Source: Pseudomonadota bacterium
GTDB taxonomy: Bacteria; Pseudomonadota; Gammaproteobacteria; Burkholderiales; Burkholderiaceae
Direction of reading: 5' to 3'
Length of the DNA stretch: 22,177 bases
Assembly: GCA_029777935.1 (NCBI GenBank)
Contig: JAKORH010000258.1
Location: 1 to 22,177 of the forward strand
Shown here: positions 1-6,815 of the stretch, piece by piece
Numbering within the stretch: the stretch's first letter is position 1
Layout of the letters: the number at the start of each line of letters is the position of its first letter
Position numbers and translations under genes: made by a program
Notes under the pieces: generated by a model
The model's database searches: none
What the model saw: the letters and a program-made list of their open reading frames with translations, nothing else
What the model was told of the DNA's origin: nothing

Positions 1-269
1 GGCCCGCGGGCCGTGCGCGGCGGCGGCGCCGAGTTCGCCGCCGGTGCAGGCAGCGAGTCCGATCCGCCTTCTTGCGGCGGCGCGTGCAGCGCAACTTCGA
101 TCGCGTCGCGTGCGCCGAATGCGAGCGGCGCGGTCCGCGCCTCGCGCTGCCCGAGCGCGAACACCAGCGCGTGCATCGCGAGCGACACTGCGAGCACGAT
201 CCCCGCGCGGCCGAGTCCGCCGCGCGGAGCGGTGATCGATGCGAAAGGCGGATCGGCGCGCAGGTTCAT
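1..269 (-). CDS. TonB-like membrane-anchored protein, N-terminal fragment (runs off left edge)
   Basis: An open frame begins with ATG at 269 and stays open to the left edge (89 codons visible). An in-frame TGA lies just upstream of the ATG, so this start is the first possible one. The protein begins with about 20 mostly polar residues and then has one hydrophobic segment (about residues 22-40). The rest is a Pro/Ala-rich stretch that looks like a periplasmic linker. Inside the membrane segment is S29-x3-H33, the Ser/His spacing known from the TonB transmembrane anchor. I infer an inner-membrane protein with its bulk in the periplasm. It could be a TonB/energy-transducer-type protein or another protein with the same anchor, such as a DUF3108-type protein; the diagnostic C-terminus is outside the window. 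It is divergent from the FAH-family gene. Confidence 0.55.
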   Translation of the reverse strand, partial: MNLRADPPFASITAPRGGLGRAGIVLAVSLAMHALVFALGQREARTAPLAFGARDAIEVALHAPPQEGGSDSLPAPAANSAPPPRTARG

Positions 270-329
270 CGATGGACTTCAACGTTCGACCGCAGGCCGG
301 CGCCGACAGGCTCCGGCACCAGTCCCGGC

Positions 330-353
330 ATCCCCGACGATCGCGGCGGGGAT
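330..353. promoter_or_regulatory. Inverted repeat in divergent intergenic region
   Basis: ATCCCCG (330-336) and CGGGGAT (347-353) form a perfect 7-bp inverted repeat. The 10-base spacer itself contains the palindrome CGATCG (338-343). It sits in the 135-bp gap between the TonB-like fragment and the FAH-family gene, a plausible place for an operator. No convincing -35/-10 pair was found beside it, and regulation is only inferred. Confidence 0.3.
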
Positions 354-404
354 TCCGAGTTAGGTTCTAAGATAGGCACGGCTCGAATCGGCCAAGAATA
401 GACG

Positions 405-1412
405 ATGAAACTCGCCACGCTGCGCGACGGCTCCCGCGACGGACAGCTCGCGGTCGTGTCGCGCGATCTCGCCACCGCGCATCTGGCCACCCACGTCGCC
501 GGGCGCCTGCAGACGGCGCTCGACGACTGGTCGTTCCATGCGCCGCAGCTCGAGGAGCTGTACCAGGCGCTGAACGAGGGCCGCACCCGGCACGCGTTCG
601 CGTTCGATCCGGCGCAGTGCATGGCACCGCTGCCGCGCGCGTACCAGTGGGCCGACGGTTCGGCCTACGTCAACCACGTCGAGCTGGTGCGCACGTCGCG
701 CGGCGCCGAGATGCCGCCGTCGTTCTGGACCGACCCGCTGATGTACCAGGGCGGCTCCGATGACCTGCTCGGCGCGCGCGACGACATCACGTGCGCGTCG
801 GAGGACTTCGGCATCGACTTCGAGGCCGAGGTCGCGGTGATCACCGGCGACGTGCCGATGGGCAGCGATGCGGCGCAGTGCGGCCGGCAGATCCGCCTGC
901 TTCTGCTCGCCAACGACGTGAGCCTGCGCAACCTGATTCCGGGCGAACTGGCCAAGGGCTTCGGCTTCTTCCAGAGCAAGCCGGCCACCGGCTTCTCGCC
1001 GGTGGCGGTCACGCCGGACGAACTCGGCGACGCCTGGCACGACGGCAAGGTGCATCTGCCGATGACCGTGCACTGGAACGGCGTGAAGGTCGGCGAGCCG
1101 AACGCGGGCGAGGACATGACGTTCGGCTTCCCGCGGCTGATCGCGCACATCGCGCGCACGCGCAACGTAGGCGCAGGCAGCATCGTCGGTTCCGGCACGG
1201 TCTCCAATCTCGATCGCAGCCGAGGCTACTGCTGCATCGCTGAAAAGCGTAGTCTGGAGACGATCGCCGACGGCAGGGCGTCGACGCCGTTCATGAAATT
1301 CGGCGACACGGTCCGCATCGAGATGTTCGACGCGGCAGGCAGGTCGATCTTCGGTGCCATCGAACAGCGCGTGGCGCCGCTGGCGCAACGGCCGACGAAG
1401 GGAAGCGGATGA
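405..1412 (+). CDS. Fumarylacetoacetate hydrolase family protein
   Basis: 335 residues. The family hydrolyses C-C bonds of fumarylacetoacetate or related acylpyruvates, or catalyses related decarboxylation/isomerisation steps, using a divalent metal. Visible family features are the E140-x-E142 metal pair in a DFEAEVAVITGDVP-like strand, D171 in the following LLLANDVSLRNL segment, and K192 in FFQSKPATGFSP. The length fits the roughly 330-residue single-protein FAH type common in betaproteobacteria. The C-terminal half has the usual GSGTVSN core. Its TGA overlaps the phaM start by 4 bp (ATGA), so the two are translationally coupled, although no tyrosine-degradation partner such as maleylacetoacetate isomerase is nearby. 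The exact substrate cannot be read from sequence; fumarylacetoacetase is the first guess. Confidence 0.88.
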   Translation: MKLATLRDGSRDGQLAVVSRDLATAHLATHVAGRLQTALDDWSFHAPQLEELYQALNEGRTRHAFAFDPAQCMAPLPRAYQWADGSAYVNHVELVRTSRGAEMPPSFWTDPLMYQGGSDDLLGARDDITCASEDFGIDFEAEVAVITGDVPMGSDAAQCGRQIRLLLLANDVSLRNLIPGELAKGFGFFQSKPATGFSPVAVTPDELGDAWHDGKVHLPMTVHWNGVKVGEPNAGEDMTFGFPRLIAHIARTRNVGAGSIVGSGTVSNLDRSRGYCCIAEKRSLETIADGRASTPFMKFGDTVRIEMFDAAGRSIFGAIEQRVAPLAQRPTKGSG

Positions 1413-2023
1413 GCAAGAAGCACGCGCTGGGCATCGGCAGCCTGCCGTTTGCCGACACGTTCAGCGACAGCCTCGACATGGTGAAGAAGATCTGGGGCGT
1501 GACCGGCCTGCCGACGCTGCCGTCGCCGTCGGGCATGGTGCAGTTCGCGCAGAACCTGCCGCAGGCGCTGCCGTCGATGATCGCGCCCACGCTCGACGTG
1601 GAGGAGATCGACAAGCGGATCGCCGACCTGCGCGCGGTCGAGCAGTGGCTGAACCTGAACGTCAACATGCTGCGCACGGCGATCCAGAGCCTCGAGGTCC
1701 AGCGCAACACCATTGCCACGCTGCGCTCGTTCGGCGGCGCGATGATGACGACGATGACCCGGCCGGGCGAGGCGCCGCAGCCCGCGCCCGTGCCGTCGAT
1801 GCCGCCCGCATCCGCGCCGCAGCCGTCGGCGGCGCGCGCGCGCAAGAAGGCCGCCGCGTCGAACGCCGCGTCGACGCTGCCGCTGAATCCGGCCGCGTGG
1901 TGGGGCACGCTGCAGGAACAGTTCACCAAGGTGGCTGCCGCCGCCGCGGCGCAGGCCGACAAGGAGAGGTTGAACAAGCCCGCGGCGGCGAAGTCAAAAG
2001 GTCGCCGGCGTCCGCCGGGCTGA
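1409..2023 (+). CDS. phaM: PhaM-type polyhydroxyalkanoate granule regulatory protein
   Basis: 204 residues. In Ralstonia eutropha, PhaM binds PHB synthase, activates it and tethers granules to the nucleoid through a basic Lys/Ala tail. This protein has the conserved N-terminal half: a DMVKKIWG motif near residue 25, a Pro-rich loop, then a helical stretch around LDVEEIDKRIADLRAVEQWL and LNMLRTAIQSLEVQR. It is followed by a low-complexity Pro/Ala linker and basic patches (RARKKAAA near residue 145 and KSKGRRRPPG at the extreme C-terminus). The tail is basic but shorter and less repetitive than the classical AKKA-type tail, so DNA tethering may be weaker. The ATG overlaps the upstream stop (ATGA). 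The presence of PhaM implies that the host makes PHA; the synthase is not in this window. Confidence 0.82.
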   Translation: MSKKHALGIGSLPFADTFSDSLDMVKKIWGVTGLPTLPSPSGMVQFAQNLPQALPSMIAPTLDVEEIDKRIADLRAVEQWLNLNVNMLRTAIQSLEVQRNTIATLRSFGGAMMTTMTRPGEAPQPAPVPSMPPASAPQPSAARARKKAAASNAASTLPLNPAAWWGTLQEQFTKVAAAAAAQADKERLNKPAAAKSKGRRRPPG

Positions 2024-2046
2024 GAACGTAAAGGTTCCAGGGCTGC

Positions 2047-3258
2047 ATGCGATTCCGCCACGCACACGCCGCGCACACCGACTGGGCCGAAGCCACGCGC
2101 CAGTGCCTCGCGCAGCTCGAAGCGCAGGCCGCGAGCGGTGAGTTCGAGCGCCGCGCCAATCTCGGGTTCCTCTACGTCACCGAGCCGCTGCAGGCCAACC
2201 TCGACGAGATTCTCGCCACGCTGAAGGCGCGCACCGGCATTCCGAGCTGGGTCGGCTCCAGCGGCGTCGGCATCTGCGCCACCGGCATCGAGTACGTCGA
2301 CGAGCCCGCGCTGGCGGTGATGCTCGGCCATTTCGCACCCGGCAGCGTCAACGTGTTCTCAGGCACACAGCGGCCGCCGGCGCTGGGCACGCGCACCGAC
2401 AGCGGCGCGCAGGCCGCGTACACCGCGCTGGTGCATGCGGATCCGCGCACGCTCGATCTGCCGGAACTGCTGCTCGACATGGCCGGCAAGCTCGAAAGCG
2501 AATACCTGTTCGGCGGCCTGTCGAGCGGCCGTCACGGCACGCGCCAGATCGCCGATCGCACGTTGAGCGGCGGCCTGTCCGGCGCGGTGTTTTCCTCCGA
2601 CGTGAAGCTGGTGTCGCGCGTGTCGCAGGGCGCGCATCCGCTGCCCGGCGCGCGCCGGCACGAGGTCACGCGGGCGGGCGGCAACACGATCCAGACGCTC
2701 GACGGCCGGCCCGCGTTCGATGTGCTGCTCGAGGACGCCGGCATCCGCGCGCGCGTGCCGCTCGCCTCCGGCGAAGAGCGCGAGGATTTCGCGCGCGTGC
2801 GGCAGCAGCTGCTCGCGCTCGGGCGGCGCGGACTGTTCGTCGGCATCGAGCCGGAGGCGGACGGTTATCGCGAACGCATGCCGCGCGCCGATTACGTGGT
2901 GCGACACGTGGTCGCGCTCGATCCGAACCAGGGCACGGTCGCCGTCGCCGCCGACATCGAGGAAGGGCAGAAGCTCGCTTTCTGCACGCGCGACGAAGCG
3001 GCCGCGCGCAAGGACCTGATCCGCATCTGCGCCGAGATCCGCGACCACCTCGACGAGCACGGCGACGGCGGCGGGCGCGGCGCGCTGTACTTCTCGTGTG
3101 TCGGCCGCGGCAGCCACATGTTCGGCGAACAGTCGGAGGAACTGGGCCTGATCCGGCATCACCTCGGCGACGTGCCGCTGGTGGGCTTCTACGCCAGCGG
3201 CGAGATCGGCGGCCGCAATCTGTACGGCTTCACCGGCGTGCTGACGGTGTTCTATTGA
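2047..3258 (+). CDS. FIST signal transduction domain protein
   Basis: 403 residues. FIST N and C domains are predicted small-ligand (amino-acid-like) sensor domains, usually linked to signalling or chemotaxis. The N-domain is visible from about residue 20 to 230, with the GIPSWVGSSGVGICATG segment followed by MLGHF. The C-domain runs from about 245 to the end and closes with the characteristic FSCVGRGSHMFG and PLVGFYASGEIGG motifs. No kinase, GGDEF or methyl-accepting domain is attached, so this is a stand-alone FIST protein and its partner is unknown. The start ATG follows a weak CAGGG ribosome-binding site. It lies 23 bp after phaM on the same strand and ends 7 bp before the convergent SDR gene. 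Confidence 0.85.
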   Translation: MRFRHAHAAHTDWAEATRQCLAQLEAQAASGEFERRANLGFLYVTEPLQANLDEILATLKARTGIPSWVGSSGVGICATGIEYVDEPALAVMLGHFAPGSVNVFSGTQRPPALGTRTDSGAQAAYTALVHADPRTLDLPELLLDMAGKLESEYLFGGLSSGRHGTRQIADRTLSGGLSGAVFSSDVKLVSRVSQGAHPLPGARRHEVTRAGGNTIQTLDGRPAFDVLLEDAGIRARVPLASGEEREDFARVRQQLLALGRRGLFVGIEPEADGYRERMPRADYVVRHVVALDPNQGTVAVAADIEEGQKLAFCTRDEAAARKDLIRICAEIRDHLDEHGDGGGRGALYFSCVGRGSHMFGEQSEELGLIRHHLGDVPLVGFYASGEIGGRNLYGFTGVLTVFY

Positions 3259-3265
3259 GCGCGCG

Positions 3266-4060
3266 TCACATCGTGTAGTTCAACCCCAGCCTCCCGCCGT
3301 CCGGATAGACCGTCGTGCCGGTCAGGTACGACGCATCGTCGCTGGCGAGAAAGACGGCGATGCGCGCGATCTCGTCCGGTTCGCCCAGCCGGCCGAGCGG
3401 CGTGCGCGACAGGATGCGGGTGCGCGCCGCCTCGTTCGTCAGCACGGCCGTCTTCAGCATCTCGGTGGCGATCGACCCCGGCCCGATCCCCATCACGCGG
3501 ATGGCGTGCGGCGCCAGCGCGAGCGCCATCACCTTGGTGAGCTGATTGACGCCGCCCTTGCTGACCGTGTACGGCACCTGGTTGGCGATCGCCAGCACCG
3601 CGTTGACGCTCGACATGTTGACGATCACGCCGCGCGCGGACCCGCCGCCGGGCAGCGTGCGCGCCGGCTGCGCCAGCATCTGCCGTGCCGCGGCCTGCCC
3701 GCACAGGAACGGGCCCTTCAGGTTCACGCGCAGCACGCGGTCGAAGTCGGCTTCGGCCAGATCGACGAACTCGGCCGCGTGCACGATGCCGGCGTTGCTG
3801 ACCATCACGTCGAGCCGGCCGAAATGATCGACCGCGAACTTCACCAGCCGCTGCACGTCGTCGCGCGCGCCGACATCGGCGCCGCAGAACTGCGCCGTGC
3901 CGCCGGCCGCGGCGATGTCGCGGGCGAGTGCCGCGCCGCCGGCCTCGTTGACGTCCGACGCGACGACCTTCGCACCCTCCGCCGCGAACGCGCGTGCACA
4001 GGCGCGGCCGATGCCCTGCGCGGCTCCGGTGATGATCGCGACCCGATCCTGCAGTTTCAT
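3266..4060 (-). CDS. SDR family oxidoreductase (FabG-like)
   Basis: 264 residues with the complete classical short-chain dehydrogenase pattern. The nucleotide-binding motif TGAAQGIG is at 11-18. An acidic D36 ends beta-2, suggesting NAD preference. The NNAG motif is altered to SNAG (88-91). The active site is S151, Y164 and K168 (YTVSK), and PGSIATEM follows the catalytic helix. A Gly/Pro-rich insertion (about 132-143) precedes the catalytic-Ser strand. A GGAGA ribosome-binding site lies about 5 bases before the ATG. The gene is divergent from folE2 and convergent with the FIST gene. The substrate cannot be assigned; 3-oxoacyl-reductase and hydroxysteroid- or sugar-alcohol-type activities all occur in this family. 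Confidence 0.85.
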   Translation of the reverse strand: MKLQDRVAIITGAAQGIGRACARAFAAEGAKVVASDVNEAGGAALARDIAAAGGTAQFCGADVGARDDVQRLVKFAVDHFGRLDVMVSNAGIVHAAEFVDLAEADFDRVLRVNLKGPFLCGQAAARQMLAQPARTLPGGGSARGVIVNMSSVNAVLAIANQVPYTVSKGGVNQLTKVMALALAPHAIRVMGIGPGSIATEMLKTAVLTNEAARTRILSRTPLGRLGEPDEIARIAVFLASDDASYLTGTTVYPDGGRLGLNYTM

Positions 4061-4119
4061 GGCGGTCTCCGTGCGGATTGATGCGGGAATTGTCGGCCAA
4101 GTGCGCCGCAGTAACCGCG

Positions 4120-4125
4120 TAAAAT
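4120..4125 (+). promoter_or_regulatory. Candidate -10 element upstream of folE2
   Basis: TAAAAT is a five-of-six match to the sigma-70 -10 consensus and stands out in a GC-rich 146-bp divergent gap. No good -35 hexamer is found at 16-18 bases; TTGTCG (4090-4095) is 24 bases upstream, which is too far. This is a plausible but incomplete promoter. Confidence 0.35.
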
Positions 4126-4206
4126 GGCCCTCTTCGCGCAGTCCCGCCGGCCGGGCGGATTCCCGGTCCGCCGCTCGTCCGCGGCCGGCGACAATCCTCT
4201 ACCCGA

Positions 4207-5013
4207 ATGAACGCGTCCGATCCCGTGTTCCTGCCCGACGTGCAAGCGAGCGGCGACAGCCGCAACGTCGCGATCCAGCGCGTCGGCGTCAGGGGGCTGA
4301 CGCATCCGATCACGGTGGCCACGCCGCGCGGGCCGCAGCCGTCGGTGGCGACCGTCGAGATGTTCGTCGCGCTGCCGCCGGCGCAGAAGGGCACGCACAT
4401 GTCGCGCTTCATCGAGGTGCTGCGCGACCATCGCGCGCCGCTGTCGCCGGCCGCGTTGCAGCTGATGCTGGCGACGATGCTCGAGCGGCTGGAAGCCGGC
4501 GCCGGTTCGATCGCGCTGCGCTTTCCATACTTCATCACCAAGGCGGCGCCGGTGTCGGGTGTCGAGAGCCTGCTCGACTACCGCGTGGCGATGAGCGCGG
4601 AGCGGCGCGACGGCATCACCGTCGTGCGGCAGTCGGTCACCGCGCCGGTGACGAGCCTGTGTCCGTGCAGCAAGAAGATCGCCGACTACGGTGCGCACAA
4701 CCAGCGCTCGGACCTGACGATCAGCGTCGAGCTGGACGGCGAGATGACGCTCGACGAACAGATCCGCATCGCCGAGCAAGCGGCGTCCGCCGAGCTGTGG
4801 GGCCTGCTGAAGCGGCCCGACGAGAAGTACGTGACCGAACTCGCCTACGACAATCCGAAATTCGTCGAGGACATGGTGCGCGACATCGCGCTGGCGCTGA
4901 ACCGCGACGCGCGCGTGCTCGCCTACACCGTCGAGGCGGAGAATTTCGAATCGATCCACAACCACTCGGCCTACGCGCGGATCGAGCACGACAAGCGCCG
5001 CTCCGACGCATGA
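4207..5013 (+). CDS. folE2: GTP cyclohydrolase IB (FolE2)
   Basis: 268 residues. FolE2 converts GTP to 7,8-dihydroneopterin triphosphate, the first step of folate (and queuosine precursor) synthesis, and unlike FolE1 it accepts metals other than zinc. Family hallmarks are present: the N-terminal [12 protein letters not shown] segment (24-35), the metal-ligand and catalytic region [18 protein letters not shown] with C152 and H164, and the YDNPKFVED segment with E221. The spacing C152/H164/E221 matches C147/H159/E216 described for the Neisseria enzyme. Length is normal. The ribosome-binding site is poor. The end overlaps a possible ATG of the downstream asparaginase frame. Zur control of folE2 is known in some bacteria, but I saw no Zur-like box upstream. 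Confidence 0.93.
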   Translation: MNASDPVFLPDVQASGDSRNVAIQRVGVRGLTHPITVATPRGPQPSVATVEMFVALPPAQKGTHMSRFIEVLRDHRAPLSPAALQLMLATMLERLEAGAGSIALRFPYFITKAAPVSGVESLLDYRVAMSAERRDGITVVRQSVTAPVTSLCPCSKKIADYGAHNQRSDLTISVELDGEMTLDEQIRIAEQAASAELWGLLKRPDEKYVTELAYDNPKFVEDMVRDIALALNRDARVLAYTVEAENFESIHNHSAYARIEHDKRRSDA

Positions 5014-5045
5014 GCGCGCCGGGCCGTCCCAAGCGCGAATCCCCG

Positions 5046-5068
5046 AGCGCGCAGCGCGAGGGTAGTCC
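5046..5068 (+). repeat. Dispersed GC-rich repeat, copy 1
   Basis: The 18 bases at 5046-5063 (core AGCGCGCAGCGCG then AGGGT) match 11442-11460 with a single one-base indel, and similarity continues a few bases further (TAGTCC versus TGGCCC). Copy 1 lies between folE2 and the conserved part of the asparaginase. Copy 2 is in a convergent intergenic region, which suggests a dispersed non-coding element. Confidence 0.45.
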
Positions 5069-5069
5069 A

Positions 5070-6077
5070 GTGAGACCCGGCATCCCCGCGCACGTGCCGC
5101 TGGTGATCGCCACGCGCGGCGATCTGCCCGAGCTGGTGCACATCGGCTCGATCGCGGTGGTCGACGCCAGCGGCAGGCTGATCGCGAGCATGGGCGATCC
5201 GACCGCCTTCAACTACACGCGCTCGTCGCTCAAGCCCTTGCAGGCGCTGCCGTTCGTGGCCGACGGCGGAATGAGCCGCTTCAACTTCACTTCGCACGAG
5301 CTGGCGTTGATGTGCGCGAGCCATGGCGGCGAAGCGATCCACGTGGCGACCGTGCAGCGAATGCTCGACCGCATCGGGCTGGCCGAGTCCGACCTGCAGT
5401 GCGGCTGCCATCCGCCGAGCTACTACGTGCACACCGCGACCCAGGCGCCGCCCGGCGCGAAGTGGAATCAACTCCATCACAACTGCTCCGGCAAGCACAG
5501 CGGCTTTCTCGCGTGGTGCCGGCTGCATGGCCAGCCGACGGAGAGCTATCTCGATCCCGCGCAGCCGCTGCAACGCCGCGTGCGCGACGTGGTGCGCGGC
5601 TATGCGAACAGTGCCGAACCGCCGCTGGGCACCGACGGCTGCAGCGCGCCCAACTTCGCGCTGCCTCTGGCCGGGCTCGCCAAGGCGTTCTGCGATCTGG
5701 CGATCGGACGCACCGCCGAGCACGCGGCACTCGCGTTCGCGATGACGCGCCATCCCGACCTCGTGTCGGGCACCGCTCGCAGCGATCTGGCGCTGATGCA
5801 GGTGGGCGGCGGCGACTGGGTCACCAAGATCGGCGCCGACGGCGTGCAGGCGATCGGCGTGAAAAGCAGAGGCATCGGCATCGCGATCCGCATGGCCGAC
5901 GGCAACACGCGCGCGCTGCTCGCCGCGACCGTCGAGGTACTGCAGCAGCTCGGCCTGCTCGGCGATGCGGCGGCGACGCCGCTGGCGAAATACGCGCGTC
6001 CGCAGATCGCCAACTACCGCGGCACCGTGGTCGGCCGCGTCGAGCCGCTGTTCACGCTGCCGCGTGTGGCGCTATAG
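5070..6077 (+). CDS. Class 3 (Rhizobium etli-type) asparaginase
   Basis: 335 residues from this GTG. The family hydrolyses L-asparagine to aspartate and ammonia, with two Ser-Lys pairs and a zinc site. The residues described for the R. etli enzyme are all visible: S52-x2-K55 (RSSLKPLQ), S84 (CASHGGE), C139 and K142 (HHNCSGKHSG), D189 and C191 (GTDGCSAPN), and K253. GTG 5070 is preceded by GAGGG at good spacing, and it puts the first Ser at position 52, close to the family's 48. An alternative ATG at 5010 overlaps the folE2 stop (ATGA) and adds 20 low-complexity residues encoded largely by a dispersed repeat; it cannot be excluded. No signal peptide is seen, so the protein is probably cytosolic. 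It is probably co-transcribed with folE2, an unrelated pathway. Confidence 0.87.
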   Translation: MRPGIPAHVPLVIATRGDLPELVHIGSIAVVDASGRLIASMGDPTAFNYTRSSLKPLQALPFVADGGMSRFNFTSHELALMCASHGGEAIHVATVQRMLDRIGLAESDLQCGCHPPSYYVHTATQAPPGAKWNQLHHNCSGKHSGFLAWCRLHGQPTESYLDPAQPLQRRVRDVVRGYANSAEPPLGTDGCSAPNFALPLAGLAKAFCDLAIGRTAEHAALAFAMTRHPDLVSGTARSDLALMQVGGGDWVTKIGADGVQAIGVKSRGIGIAIRMADGNTRALLAATVEVLQQLGLLGDAAATPLAKYARPQIANYRGTVVGRVEPLFTLPRVAL

Positions 6078-6125
6078 AACCTGTCTCGGCCTCCGCGACG
6101 GCCGCGGAGGCCGAGACAGGTTCTA
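6075..6125. terminator. Perfect 23-bp inverted repeat, bidirectional terminator
   Basis: 6075-6097 is the exact reverse complement of 6103-6125, with a 5-base loop (ACGGC). Each arm begins with TAG: 6075-6077 is the asparaginase stop, and 6125-6123 on the minus strand is the stop of the VOC gene. It separates convergent genes, so a two-way terminator is the natural reading. There is no long T run on either side. Confidence 0.75.
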
Positions 6126-6752
6126 ACGAAGCCACACCTCGCCGCGCGGCGAGCGGACCAATGCCGCGAGTTCGATCGGCCCGGGCCGAAGCTCGACCGG
6201 ACCGGTCAGCCGCAGCGAACGAAACATCGGCACGATGCTGGTCGCGGCCGGATGCGACAAACGCAGTTCCACCAGTTCGCAGCCGCTGTCGGGCAGCACG
6301 CCGCACGGATGCGCGTCGCCGTCCCACTCGATCACCGCCGGCAGCACCCCGGAGAAATTCAGCCGCCCGTCTTCGGGCACCGTGATACGCCAGCGGAACT
6401 GGTTGCGCGCGGCGGCGATCACTTCGCCGAGTTCGGGCAGGTGCGTGACCGCTTCGGCGATGCTCGTGGCCGCCGCCACCCAGGTCAGCAGAAACGGCTG
6501 CTCGCGCGCGCGGCGCTGAACCTCCGGATCGTCGAGCGCGAACCAGCGCGGGCGCGTCGCGGTCGCTTCCGAATCGAGCGCGATCAGCTCCAGATAACAG
6601 TGGGCGCCGAGCTTCAGCAGCCGGTTGTGGGTGGCCATGTGCGCATGCTTTCCGCCCGGCAGCGGATCGGCGCCGAGCTGGCGCTCGAGCCATGCCGCGC
6701 CCTGTTCGAGATCGCCGCACGCGATGACGAGATGGTCGATCTGGCTGCGCAT
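6123..6752 (-). CDS. VOC family protein (glyoxalase-like domain)
   Basis: 209 residues. It starts with the typical vicinal-oxygen-chelate opening [19 protein letters not shown] and continues with a [17 protein letters not shown] loop and a YLELIALD strand. This order is seen in the Glyoxalase_3-like subgroup of single-chain proteins of about 200-300 residues. H7 and E55 are candidate metal ligands from the N-terminal half. The C-terminal half, with the strand pattern [11 protein letters not shown] near 157-167, looks like a second degenerate module. Members are poorly characterised; some are ring-cleavage or lyase-like enzymes. No function can be assigned. The gene is single, convergent with the asparaginase and divergent from argS, and its ATG lacks an obvious ribosome-binding site. 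Confidence 0.8.
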   Translation of the reverse strand: MRSQIDHLVIACGDLEQGAAWLERQLGADPLPGGKHAHMATHNRLLKLGAHCYLELIALDSEATATRPRWFALDDPEVQRRAREQPFLLTWVAAATSIAEAVTHLPELGEVIAAARNQFRWRITVPEDGRLNFSGVLPAVIEWDGDAHPCGVLPDSGCELVELRLSHPAATSIVPMFRSLRLTGPVELRPGPIELAALVRSPRGEVWLR

Positions 6753-6778
6753 GCGGCCAGTCTAGGTCAGCGCGCAGG

Positions 6779-6784
6779 TAAAAT
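6779..6784 (+). promoter_or_regulatory. Candidate -10 element upstream of argS
   Basis: TAAAAT lies 31 bases before the argS ATG in the 63-bp divergent gap. It is preceded by GT, as at the similar element before folE2. The hexamer 17 bases upstream (GCCAGT) is a poor -35, so confidence is limited. Confidence 0.4.
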
Positions 6785-6815
6785 CCGCGCCTGCCCTCCT
6801 TGCGTCAGCCCGTAC

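Noticed and set aside
362..370. AGGTTCTAA shared with the end of the 6075-6125 inverted repeat
   Set aside because: A nine-base match with no further similarity is expected by chance and does not indicate a second copy.
380..395. GGCTCGAATC resembling a tRNA T-loop
   Set aside because: No acceptor, D or anticodon stems can be folded around it.
360..1388. 342-residue minus-strand frame opposite the FAH-family gene
   Set aside because: Arg/His-rich composition is typical of antisense frames of GC-rich genes; the plus-strand gene has full metal-site motifs.
3897..6077. Apparent 726-residue plus-strand open frame ending with the asparaginase
   Set aside because: The part before about 5010 runs antisense to the SDR gene and in another frame through folE2, which has full family motifs. 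Only the C-terminal part is a gene.
6252..6815. Extension of the argS frame upstream of ATG 6816
   Set aside because: It is antisense to the VOC gene and unlike any ArgS N-terminus.
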